A stretch of 8,445 bases of DNA from Paracoccaceae bacterium (GTDB lineage: Bacteria; Pseudomonadota; Alphaproteobacteria; Rhodobacterales; Rhodobacteraceae): NCBI GenBank assembly GCA_026984895.1, contig JALSRF010000314.1, forward strand, positions 1 to 8,445, in the 5' to 3' direction. The position numbers and the translations under genes were made by a program. Shown here piece by piece: positions 1 through 5,341 of this stretch (position 1 is the first letter of the stretch; the number at the start of each line of letters is the position of its first letter). A model generated the notes under the pieces. The model saw only the letters and a program-made list of their open reading frames with translations, was not told the DNA's origin and made no database searches.

Positions 1-1
1 C

Positions 2-838
2 ACGCTGGCGCTGGCCAACAAGGAAAGCCTGGTGTGCGCCGGGCCGCTGCTGATGCGCGAGGCCCGCGCGCACGCCACCACCGTGCTGCCGGTTGACAGC
101 GAACATTCGGCGGTGTTCCAGGCGCTGACCGGCGAAGACATTTCCGCGGTGGAACGGGTGATCATCACCGCCTCGGGCGGCCCGTTTCGCGACTGGCCCG
201 CCGGACAGCTGGCGCGCGCCACCCTGGAGCAGGCGCTCAACCACCCCAATTGGACGATGGGCCAGAGGATCACCATCGACAGCGCCTCCATGTTTAACAA
301 GGCGCTGGAACTTATTGAAACGCGCGAGTTTTTCTCGCTGGAGCCGGCGCAGATCGAGGTGCTTGTCCACCCCGAAAGCCTGGTGCACGCGCTGGTCGGG
401 TTTCGCGACGGGGCGCTGATGGCGCATCTGGGGGCGCCGGACATGCGCCATGCCATCGGCTATGCGCTGAACTGGCCCGTGCGCGGCGCGCTGCCGGTGG
501 CGCGCCTGGACCTTGCGCGGGTCGGGACGCTGCATTTCGAGGCGCCCGACAGCGCCCGGTTTCCGGCGCTGCGCCTTGCGCGCGAGGTCATGGCCGCCGG
601 CGGGCTGGCCGGCGCCGCCTTCAACGCCGCGAAAGAGCGCGCGCTCGATGCCTTCATCGCCGGCGAGATCGGGTTTCTCGACATGGCGCAGGTGGTGGAG
701 CGCACGCTGGAGCGGCTAGCGGCGCGCCCGGGGCTGTCAATCGACGAGATGACCCTTGATAACGTGCGCGCGATGGACCATCTGGCACGCAGGACCGCGG
801 GCGAGGCGATCGCCGCGCTTCGGGCAGGAACCGCTTGA
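2..838 (+). CDS. dxr: 1-deoxy-D-xylulose 5-phosphate reductoisomerase, 3' part
   Basis: Dxr (IspC) converts 1-deoxy-D-xylulose 5-phosphate to 2-C-methyl-D-erythritol 4-phosphate with NADPH and a divalent metal, the first committed step of the non-mevalonate isoprenoid pathway, in the cytoplasm. The frame is already open at base 2 and reads TLALANKESLV, the conserved stretch at the end of the NADPH domain; the first ~110 residues lie outside the window and 278 are visible. The metal-binding motif PVDSEH has its Asp at codon 95-97 and Glu at 101-103; the family's third metal ligand is the Glu of NKALE (308-310). A catalytic-loop stretch (VHPESLVHALV, GAPDMRHAI) and the C-terminal helical domain (MTLDNVRAMDHLA) follow. 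No frameshift or missing motif is seen. TGA at 836-838 is 19 bases before the rseP start, so the two are probably co-transcribed. Confidence 0.96.
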   Translation, partial: TLALANKESLVCAGPLLMREARAHATTVLPVDSEHSAVFQALTGEDISAVERVIITASGGPFRDWPAGQLARATLEQALNHPNWTMGQRITIDSASMFNKALELIETREFFSLEPAQIEVLVHPESLVHALVGFRDGALMAHLGAPDMRHAIGYALNWPVRGALPVARLDLARVGTLHFEAPDSARFPALRLAREVMAAGGLAGAAFNAAKERALDAFIAGEIGFLDMAQVVERTLERLAARPGLSIDEMTLDNVRAMDHLARRTAGEAIAALRAGTA

Positions 839-842
839 TGGC

Positions 843-849
843 AGGGGAG
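843..849 (+). promoter_or_regulatory. Ribosome binding site deciding the rseP TTG start
   Basis: AGGGGAG lies 8 bases before TTG 858 in the short dxr-rseP gap. It is the only strong Shine-Dalgarno match near the predicted N-terminus and is the main reason to prefer a TTG start over the upstream in-frame ATG at 756. Confidence 0.7.
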
Positions 850-857
850 CAAGGCTG

Positions 858-2192
858 TTGGATCTGATCGGACTCATCCCGTCCTTTGGCAACGTGCTGT
901 TCACGGTGGGCGCCTTCGTCGTGGCGCTGCTGGTGATCGTCGCGGTGCACGAGTTCGGACACTACATCGTCGCCCGGTTTTCGGGGATCGATGCCGATGT
1001 GTTTTCGCTCGGCATGGGGCCGGTGTTGTGGTCGCGCGTGGACCGGCACGGAACGCGCTGGCAGATCGCCGCCCTGCCGGTGGGCGGTTACGTCCGGTTT
1101 TCCGGCGACGCCAATGCCGCCAGCGGGCGCGATCCGGCCGCCCTGGCGGCGATGGACGAGGCGCGGCGCCACCGCACCATGCACGGCGCGCCGCTCTGGG
1201 CGCGGGCGGCGACGGTGGCCGCGGGACCGGTGTTCAATTTCCTGCTGTCGATCGCCGTTTTTGCCGGGGTGATCGGCTTTCAGGGCATTGCCTCGGACCC
1301 GCTGACTATCGCCGCGCTGCGCCCGGTGCCCTATGAACAGGGGCTGCAGGTCGGCGACCAGATCCTGGCCATCGACGGGCGCAAGACGCCCGCGCTTGCC
1401 GATTTCGAGCCCTTCGTGCAGGCGCTGCCGGCAAGCGACGCGCTACGCTACCGGGTGCTGCGCGACGGGCGCGAAACCGAGGTCGTCGGCGCCCATCCCT
1501 ATCCGCCGCTGGTGGTCGCGCTGTCGCCGTCCTCGGCGGCCAGCGATGCGGGCATCCGGGCGGGCGACGTGATCCTGGAGGCGGACGGCACGCCGGTGGC
1601 CACCTTCGCCCAGCTGCGCGCGCTTGTCGGGCAGTCGGGGGGCAAGCCGATCCGGCTGCGCCTGTGGCGCGACGGCGCGACGCTGGAAACGACGGTGACG
1701 CCCCGGCGCGTGGACCTGCCCCGGCGCGACGGCGGTTTCGAAACGCGCTGGCTGGTGGGCATCACCGGCGGCCTCCTGTTCGAGCCGCAGACCCGCCGCC
1801 CGAGCCTTGCCAGGGCCCTGGGATACGGCGCCGAACAGACCTGGTTCATCGTGCGTTCCTCGGTTTCGGGGCTCTATCATGTGATCGCCGGCGACATTTC
1901 GTCGTGCAACCTGCGCGGCCCGGTGGGAATCGCCCAGAGCTCGGGCGAGGCCGCCAGCCAGGGCCTGACCTCTTTCCTGTGGTTCATCGCGGTTCTGTCC
2001 ACGGCCGTGGGTTTTCTGAACCTGTTTCCGATCCCGGTGCTGGATGGCGGGCATCTGGTCTTTCACGCCTACGAGGCCGTTGCCGGCCGCCCGCCGAGCG
2101 ACTTTGCCATGCGCGCGCTGATGACGGTCGGGCTGGCGCTGATCCTGACGATGATGGTCTTTGCGCTGACCAACGACTTTACCTGCCCCTGA
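858..2192 (+). CDS. rseP: RseP/RasP-type site-2 intramembrane zinc metalloprotease
   Basis: A 444-residue inner-membrane protease of the site-2 (M50) family, which cuts transmembrane segments, classically the anti-sigma factor RseA in E. coli and remnant signal peptides. What shows this: the zinc motif HEFGH at residues 31-35 in the first membrane helix; a loop with a GGYV motif after it; two PDZ domains at about 145-210 and 212-290; the conserved RGPVGIA segment; and the second active-site motif NLFPIPVLDGG at 388-398, whose Asp396 is the expected third zinc ligand; then a final membrane helix. Length fits the family (about 440-450). I chose TTG at 858 because AGGGGAG (843-849) sits 8 bases upstream and the protein then begins directly before the first helix. 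An in-frame ATG at 756 exists but would overlap dxr by 83 bases and add a charged, non-family extension. The native substrate cannot be read from this context. Confidence 0.95.
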   Translation: MDLIGLIPSFGNVLFTVGAFVVALLVIVAVHEFGHYIVARFSGIDADVFSLGMGPVLWSRVDRHGTRWQIAALPVGGYVRFSGDANAASGRDPAALAAMDEARRHRTMHGAPLWARAATVAAGPVFNFLLSIAVFAGVIGFQGIASDPLTIAALRPVPYEQGLQVGDQILAIDGRKTPALADFEPFVQALPASDALRYRVLRDGRETEVVGAHPYPPLVVALSPSSAASDAGIRAGDVILEADGTPVATFAQLRALVGQSGGKPIRLRLWRDGATLETTVTPRRVDLPRRDGGFETRWLVGITGGLLFEPQTRRPSLARALGYGAEQTWFIVRSSVSGLYHVIAGDISSCNLRGPVGIAQSSGEAASQGLTSFLWFIAVLSTAVGFLNLFPIPVLDGGHLVFHAYEAVAGRPPSDFAMRALMTVGLALILTMMVFALTNDFTCP

Positions 2193-2210
2193 TGCGCCCC
2201 GATGCGCACC
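2191..2210 (+). repeat. 10-bp tandem duplication
   Basis: GATGCGCCCC is followed at once by GATGCGCACC, 9 of 10 bases identical, starting inside the rseP stop codon. It looks like a slippage product. Confidence 0.6.
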
Positions 2211-2325
2211 GCGCCATGATCGGCCCGCCCCGTGACCCATGATTCGCCCCGGCCCGCCTGCGCGCCGCCTGCGATGCGCCTGTGCCCATGCGCCGCTGCC
2301 CACGCCCCGCGCCACGATCGGCCCG
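2209..2325 (+). repeat. 19-bp direct repeat pair, 98 bp apart
   Basis: The copies are CCGCGCCATGATCGGCCCG at 2209-2227 and CCGCGCCACGATCGGCCCG at 2307-2325, 18 of 19 bases identical. The coordinates span both copies and the DNA between them. The second copy is followed by more GATNCGCCC-like words, which suggests the region grew by local duplication. Confidence 0.65.
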
Positions 2326-2352
2326 ATGACCGGCCCCTTGATCCGCCCCGTG

Positions 2353-2382
2353 CCCGGCGCATTCTGTCCCGGCGCATTCTGT
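2353..2382 (+). repeat. Perfect 15-bp tandem repeat, two copies
   Basis: CCCGGCGCATTCTGT occurs twice in direct succession (2353-2367 and 2368-2382), identical at all 15 positions. It ends 88 bases before the start of the small membrane-protein gene, just upstream of the weak promoter-like elements. There is no coding frame I trust here. Confidence 0.85.
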
Positions 2383-2458
2383 CGGCATTGCCGCTTTGGT
2401 GCCCAAGTGTCGCCATAATCTGCGCCTAGGTTTCGCAAGGAACCCATGGGCAATTGGC

Positions 2459-2464
2459 AGGGGA
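2459..2464 (+). promoter_or_regulatory. Ribosome binding site of the small membrane-protein gene
   Basis: AGGGGA is followed by a 6-base spacer to ATG 2471. It decides the start of this short gene in favour of the 41-residue form. Confidence 0.6.
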
Positions 2465-2470
2465 TACGCC

Positions 2471-2596
2471 ATGCAGACCATAGCAACCACCTATCGCGGC
2501 CTTTCGCTGCTGTTTTCGCTGAACTGGGATCGCATCCTGTTCGTGGCGACGATCGCAGGCGCGCTCTGGCTTGGCGCATACGTCGGCTCTCTTTGA
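2471..2596 (+). CDS. Small single-pass membrane protein, 41 residues
   Basis: I cannot name this gene. The product is 41 residues. It begins with a short polar stretch (MQTIATTYRG), followed by a conserved-looking segment LSLLFSLNWDRILF, and ends in a hydrophobic helix at about 22-41 (ILFVATIAGALWLGAYVGSL) with almost no tail. Start choice: ATG 2471 has AGGGGA at 2459-2464, 6 bases upstream; an in-frame GTG at 2396 would add an Arg/Asn-rich leader with no comparable ribosome site. Evidence that it is real is the good ribosome site, the clean amphipathic-then-transmembrane layout, codon use like its neighbours, and a resemblance, from memory only, to small conserved proteins of Rhodobacterales with an R-G-L-S-L-L...L-N-W-D-R motif. 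It probably sits in the inner membrane. A role tied to RseP or BamA is only a guess from position. Confidence 0.7.
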   Translation: MQTIATTYRGLSLLFSLNWDRILFVATIAGALWLGAYVGSL

Positions 2597-2676
2597 GGTG
2601 AGCGCGCCATGAGCGGGGCCGTCGCGCCGGCCTGACCGCTTGCGCCCGCCAACCATCCCGCGCGCCGAATCGCCGC

Positions 2677-2706
2677 GCCCCCGTCGTCGCGGCCCCCGTC
2701 GTCGAG
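2677..2706 (+). repeat. 15-bp tandem repeat, two copies
   Basis: GCCCCCGTCGTCGCG (2677-2691) is followed by GCCCCCGTCGTCGAG (2692-2706), 14 of 15 bases identical. In the frame beginning at 2677 the copies read APVVA and APVVE. The multiple-of-three period would fit coding DNA, but no start codon was found for that frame. Confidence 0.75.
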
Positions 2707-2725
2707 GCCGTCGGGCCTGCGACTT

Positions 2726-2753
2726 CTGAAAAACCAGCAGCTCCTGAAAAACC
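2726..2753 (+). repeat. CTGAAAAACC direct repeat at 18-bp spacing in an A-rich patch
   Basis: CTGAAAAACC occurs at 2726-2735 and 2744-2753. The surrounding 2722-2766 is clearly richer in A than anything nearby. In the frame shared with the 15-bp repeat just upstream, the copies read SEKP and PEKP, so here too the period is whole codons. Confidence 0.65.
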
Positions 2754-2782
2754 CGAAACGCCAAAGGCGCCGGCAGGCGGCC

Positions 2783-2838
2783 TGTGCCCGTGCCCCGGCG
2801 CCCGTGCCCTGGCGCCCGTGCCGCTGCCCCCGTGCCGG
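2783..2838 (+). repeat. Degenerate 14-bp tandem array, about four copies
   Basis: The best unit is GGCGCCCGTGCCCT (2797-2810). It is followed by GGCGCCCGTGCCGC (2811-2824) and TGCCCCCGTGCCGG (2825-2838), and preceded by TGTGCCCGTGCCCC (2783-2796). All share the core CCCGTGCC. The 14-base period is not a whole number of codons, so this part is unlikely to be selected as protein. Confidence 0.7.
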
Positions 2839-2926
2839 GGCGGCGGGGCGGCTGGGCGCTGGCTTCAAGGCCATCCTTGCACAGATCCGGCGTCATCCGC
2901 CGGTCGCGCCGGGCGCGCGCCCGATG

Positions 2927-2962
2927 GTTTTGACAACGCCCGGCATTCTCGATAGTCAAAAC
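2927..2962 (+). promoter_or_regulatory. Perfect 8-bp inverted repeat upstream of bamA
   Basis: GTTTTGAC (2927-2934) and its exact reverse complement GTCAAAAC (2955-2962) are separated by 20 bases. The left arm contains most of a consensus -35 hexamer. The arms lie about three helical turns apart centre to centre, as for a site bound by a regulator dimer or two dimers; in RNA they could pair as a weak stem with a 20-base loop. The repeat is directly visible; its function is not known. Confidence 0.5.
2930..2956 (+). promoter_or_regulatory. Candidate bamA promoter
   Basis: TTGACA at 2930-2935 matches the housekeeping -35 consensus at all six positions. The best -10 partner is GATAGT at 2951-2956 (4 of 6), with a short 15-base spacer. 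Transcription would start near 2963, leaving a leader of about 30 bases before ATG 2993. The long upstream spacer makes a separate bamA promoter plausible, but the short spacing keeps this tentative. Confidence 0.4.
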
Positions 2963-2992
2963 GCGACAGGGTTTCTGAACGGATTGGGGCAC

Positions 2993-5341
2993 ATGCAGAT
3001 TTTCGCTCACCGCCTGGCGCGGTCGTTTTCCGGGACCGCCCGGTTTCTTCGTCATGCCATCGTCGTCGCGATGCTGGCCGGCACGGCAACCGTTCTTGCC
3101 GGGGTGGCACCGGCAGCGCAGGCGCAGGCGCAGAGCTATCGCTTTTCCTCGATCGTGGTGCGCGGCAACCAGAACATCGATACGGCGACGATCCTTTCGC
3201 ATGCGGCCATTGCCCGGGGCCGGACGCTCAGCGCGGCCCAGGTGAACGAGGCCTACAAGCGCGTGCTGGCGACCGGTCTTTTCGAGACCGTCGATTTCAC
3301 CCCGCGCGGCAGCCGCCTGGTGATCCGGGTGAAGGAATATCCGATCATCAACCGCATCAGCGTCGAAGGAAACCGGCGCATCAAGGACGATACGGCGCTG
3401 GCGCTGTTCAAGTCGAAACCGCGCCTGGTGTTCAGCCCGTCGGTGGTCGAAGCCGACGCCAACGCGCTGATCGGAAAATACCGTGAACTGGGGCTGTCCT
3501 CGGCCAGCGTCACGCCGCGCATCATCCGCCGGCCCAACAACCGCGTCGATCTGGTGTTCGAGGTGCAGGAGGGCCGCGTGGTCGAGGTCGAACGCCTGTC
3601 GTTCGTGGGCAACCGCGCCTTTTCCGACCGGCGCCTGCGCCGGGTGCTGGCCACCAAGCAGGCCGGCGCCCTGCGCGCGCTGATCCGGCAGGACAATTTC
3701 GTCGAGGACCGGATCAAGCTGGACAAGGTGCTGCTGAGCGACTTCTACCACGCGCGCGGCTATGCGGATTTTCAGGTGCTCTCGGTCTCGTCCGAATTCT
3801 CGCGGCAGCGCAACGGCTTCTTCGTGACCTTCAACCTGCGCGAGGGCCAGCAGTTCCGCATCGGCAAGGTCACCGTCTCAAGCGAGGTCGAAGGCGTCGA
3901 TGCCGACGATTTCCGCGCCCTCGCCCGGCTGCGCGAGGGGGCGGTCTATTCGCCGGTTAAGATCGACAACGTGATCGCGCGCATGGAGATCCTGGCGGAG
4001 AAGAAGGGGCTGAACCTGGTCCGGGTCGAGCCGCGCATCTCGCGCAACGACCGCGACCTGACGCTGGATGTGGATTTCGCCCTGGTCGAGGGGCCGCGCA
4101 TCCTTGTCGAGCGCATCGACATTTCCGGCAACACCACCACGCTTGACCGGGTGATCCGCCGCCAGTTCCGCCTGGTCGAGGGCGACCCGTTCAATCCGCG
4201 CCAAATTCGCGAGGCGGCGGCGCGCATCCGGGCGCTCGGGCTGTTTTCGGCCAGCAGCGTGCAGGCGCGCCAGGGCTCGGCCCCGGACAAGGTGCTGGTG
4301 GATGTCAACGTGACCGAGCAGAACACCGGTTCGCTGACATTCGGCGCGGCCTACAACTTTACCACCGGGTTCGGTCTGACCGCCAAGTTCTCCGAACGCA
4401 ATTTCCTGGGCCGCGGGCAGACGCTGAAATTCGACGCCGTGCTGGGGCTGGACAACGCCAACGGCGGGATGACCTTTGTCGAACCGGCGCTTCTGGGGCG
4501 CGACGTGGCGTTCCGTTTCGACGGCGAATACCGGCAGACCCAGTTCGACTATACCAACTACGACACCCGGAAGCTGCTGCTGCGCCCGTCCGTCACCTTT
4601 CCGCTTTCGGAAAACGCGCGCCTGGGGCTGCGCTACACCCTGGCGCGCAACCAGATCCTGAACGTGGACCCGGCGTCTTCGCCCGTGCTCATGGCCGAGG
4701 CCGCCGCGGGCGCGCCCTGGACATCGGCCTTCGGCTATACGGTCAGCTACGACACCCGCGCGACCGGGCTGCATCCGGGCAGCGGGGTGCTGCTGCGTTT
4801 CGCCCAGGACTATGCCGGGCTGGGGGGCAGCGTGCGCTACCTGAAGTCCACCGCCACGCTTGGCGCCCAGCTCAAGGTGCTGAACGACGAGGTGACCTTG
4901 CGCGCCACGCTCGAAGGCGGCCGGCTTGACAGTCTAGGCGGCGTGTCCAACCTGAACGACCGTTTCTTCCTGAGCAACACCAACCTGCGCGGCTTTGCGC
5001 CCGCCGGCGTCGGCCCGCGCGACCTGACCGTGGGCAACCGGGATGCGCTTGGCGGCAACCTGTTTGCCGTGGCCCGGTTCGAAACCGAGTTTCCGCTGGG
5101 TCTGCCCACGGAGGTCGGTCTGAGCGGGGGGGTATTTTACGATGTCGGCTCGGTCTGGGGGCTGGACAACACCAACGGCGGTCTGGTGGACGACGCCATG
5201 CACCTGCGTTCAAGCGTCGGATTCTCGCTGTTCTGGCGGACCCCGATCGGGCCGCTGCGCTTCAACTTCTCGCGGGCGCTGCAGAAGCTGCCCTATGACC
5301 GGCCGCAGAACTTCGACCTGACGATTTCGACAGAGTTCTGA
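2993..5341 (+). CDS. bamA: BamA (Omp85), outer-membrane protein assembly factor
   Basis: BamA is the central subunit of the BAM complex, which folds and inserts beta-barrel proteins into the outer membrane. The product has 782 residues, normal for the family. Residues 1-44 or 1-46 form a signal peptide: a basic start (HRLARSF, RFLRH), a hydrophobic core and an AQA/QAQA cleavage site. Five POTRA domains follow at about 48-117, 118-196, 197-287, 288-368 and 369-443, each with the typical VRGN/VEGN/FVGN-like start. The 16-strand barrel begins near 444 (GSLTFGAAYNF), carries the conserved loop-6 motif LRGF at 665-668, and ends in the C-terminal Phe expected of an outer-membrane barrel. I chose ATG 2993 because it gives a complete signal peptide; the open frame extends further upstream but is low-complexity. 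The ribosome site is weak (GGATTGGGG, 2981-2989). An internal ATG at 3071 would leave the signal peptide without its basic part. Confidence 0.97.
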   Translation: MQIFAHRLARSFSGTARFLRHAIVVAMLAGTATVLAGVAPAAQAQAQSYRFSSIVVRGNQNIDTATILSHAAIARGRTLSAAQVNEAYKRVLATGLFETVDFTPRGSRLVIRVKEYPIINRISVEGNRRIKDDTALALFKSKPRLVFSPSVVEADANALIGKYRELGLSSASVTPRIIRRPNNRVDLVFEVQEGRVVEVERLSFVGNRAFSDRRLRRVLATKQAGALRALIRQDNFVEDRIKLDKVLLSDFYHARGYADFQVLSVSSEFSRQRNGFFVTFNLREGQQFRIGKVTVSSEVEGVDADDFRALARLREGAVYSPVKIDNVIARMEILAEKKGLNLVRVEPRISRNDRDLTLDVDFALVEGPRILVERIDISGNTTTLDRVIRRQFRLVEGDPFNPRQIREAAARIRALGLFSASSVQARQGSAPDKVLVDVNVTEQNTGSLTFGAAYNFTTGFGLTAKFSERNFLGRGQTLKFDAVLGLDNANGGMTFVEPALLGRDVAFRFDGEYRQTQFDYTNYDTRKLLLRPSVTFPLSENARLGLRYTLARNQILNVDPASSPVLMAEAAAGAPWTSAFGYTVSYDTRATGLHPGSGVLLRFAQDYAGLGGSVRYLKSTATLGAQLKVLNDEVTLRATLEGGRLDSLGGVSNLNDRFFLSNTNLRGFAPAGVGPRDLTVGNRDALGGNLFAVARFETEFPLGLPTEVGLSGGVFYDVGSVWGLDNTNGGLVDDAMHLRSSVGFSLFWRTPIGPLRFNFSRALQKLPYDRPQNFDLTISTEF

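Larger units (their letters stand above)
2193..2470 (+). other. Repeat-rich intergenic spacer after rseP
   Basis: This 278-base stretch has no gene I can support. A 65-codon open frame at 2232-2429 has a Pro/Arg/Ala/Cys-rich product with no recognisable family and looks like chance in G+C-rich DNA. The stretch contains direct and tandem repeats (listed separately) built on GATGCGCC, GATCGGCCC and CCCGGCGC words. No hairpin followed by a T-run is seen, so there is no evident intrinsic terminator for rseP. A weak promoter-like pair (TTGCCG 2388-2393, CATAAT 2414-2419) precedes the small gene, but its 20-base spacer is longer than usual. Confidence 0.6.
2597..2992 (+). other. Spacer between the small gene and bamA, with repeats and a candidate promoter
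   Basis: These 396 bases hold no gene I can assert. They contain a strong ribosome-site-like GAGGTGA (2595-2601) followed by ATG 2609 opening a frame of only 8 codons; a 15-bp tandem repeat (2677-2706); an A-rich patch (2722-2766) with a repeated CTGAAAAACC; a degenerate 14-bp tandem array (2783-2838); and the inverted repeat and promoter-like elements just before bamA. One + frame is open from 2602 to a TAG at 2956 and reads Ala/Pro/Glu/Lys-rich around 2677-2770, but has no ATG, GTG or TTG early enough to start it. No intrinsic terminator is evident. Confidence 0.6.

Noticed and set aside
2232..2429. 65-codon + strand frame after rseP
   Set aside because: The composition reflects the repeat words in the spacer (Pro, Arg, Ala, Cys), there is no convincing ribosome site and no family is recognised.
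1443..2579. 378-codon open frame on the - strand across rseP and the spacer
   Set aside because: It is antisense to rseP, whose motifs are intact, and the product is Arg/Gly/Ala-rich with no recognisable domain. Long antisense frames are expected in DNA of this G+C content.
2446..2601. Alternative small + strand frame from ATG 2446, overlapping the 41-residue gene
   Set aside because: AAGGAA precedes this ATG too closely, and the product is polar with no pattern. The overlapping frame at 2471 has better ribosome-site spacing and a clear membrane helix.
2193..2838. CRISPR array or phage/transposon attachment site suggested by the repeats
   Set aside because: The repeats are short, of different sequence and period, mostly tandem without regular spacers, and no cas, integrase or transposase gene is present.
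2927..2962. Intrinsic terminator formed by the GTTTTGAC/GTCAAAAC arms
   Set aside because: The stem is A/T-rich with a 20-base loop and no T-run follows, so it does not look like a Rho-independent terminator.
2804..2992. N-terminal extension of bamA from GTG 2804
   Set aside because: The added 63 residues are low-complexity and would bury the signal peptide. ATG 2993 gives a standard signal sequence.
2426..3751. 441-codon open frame on the - strand spanning the rseP-bamA spacer and early bamA
   Set aside because: Most of it is the mirror of the bamA POTRA region, and the spacer part is low-complexity and repeat-derived. No ribosome site or family was recognised.
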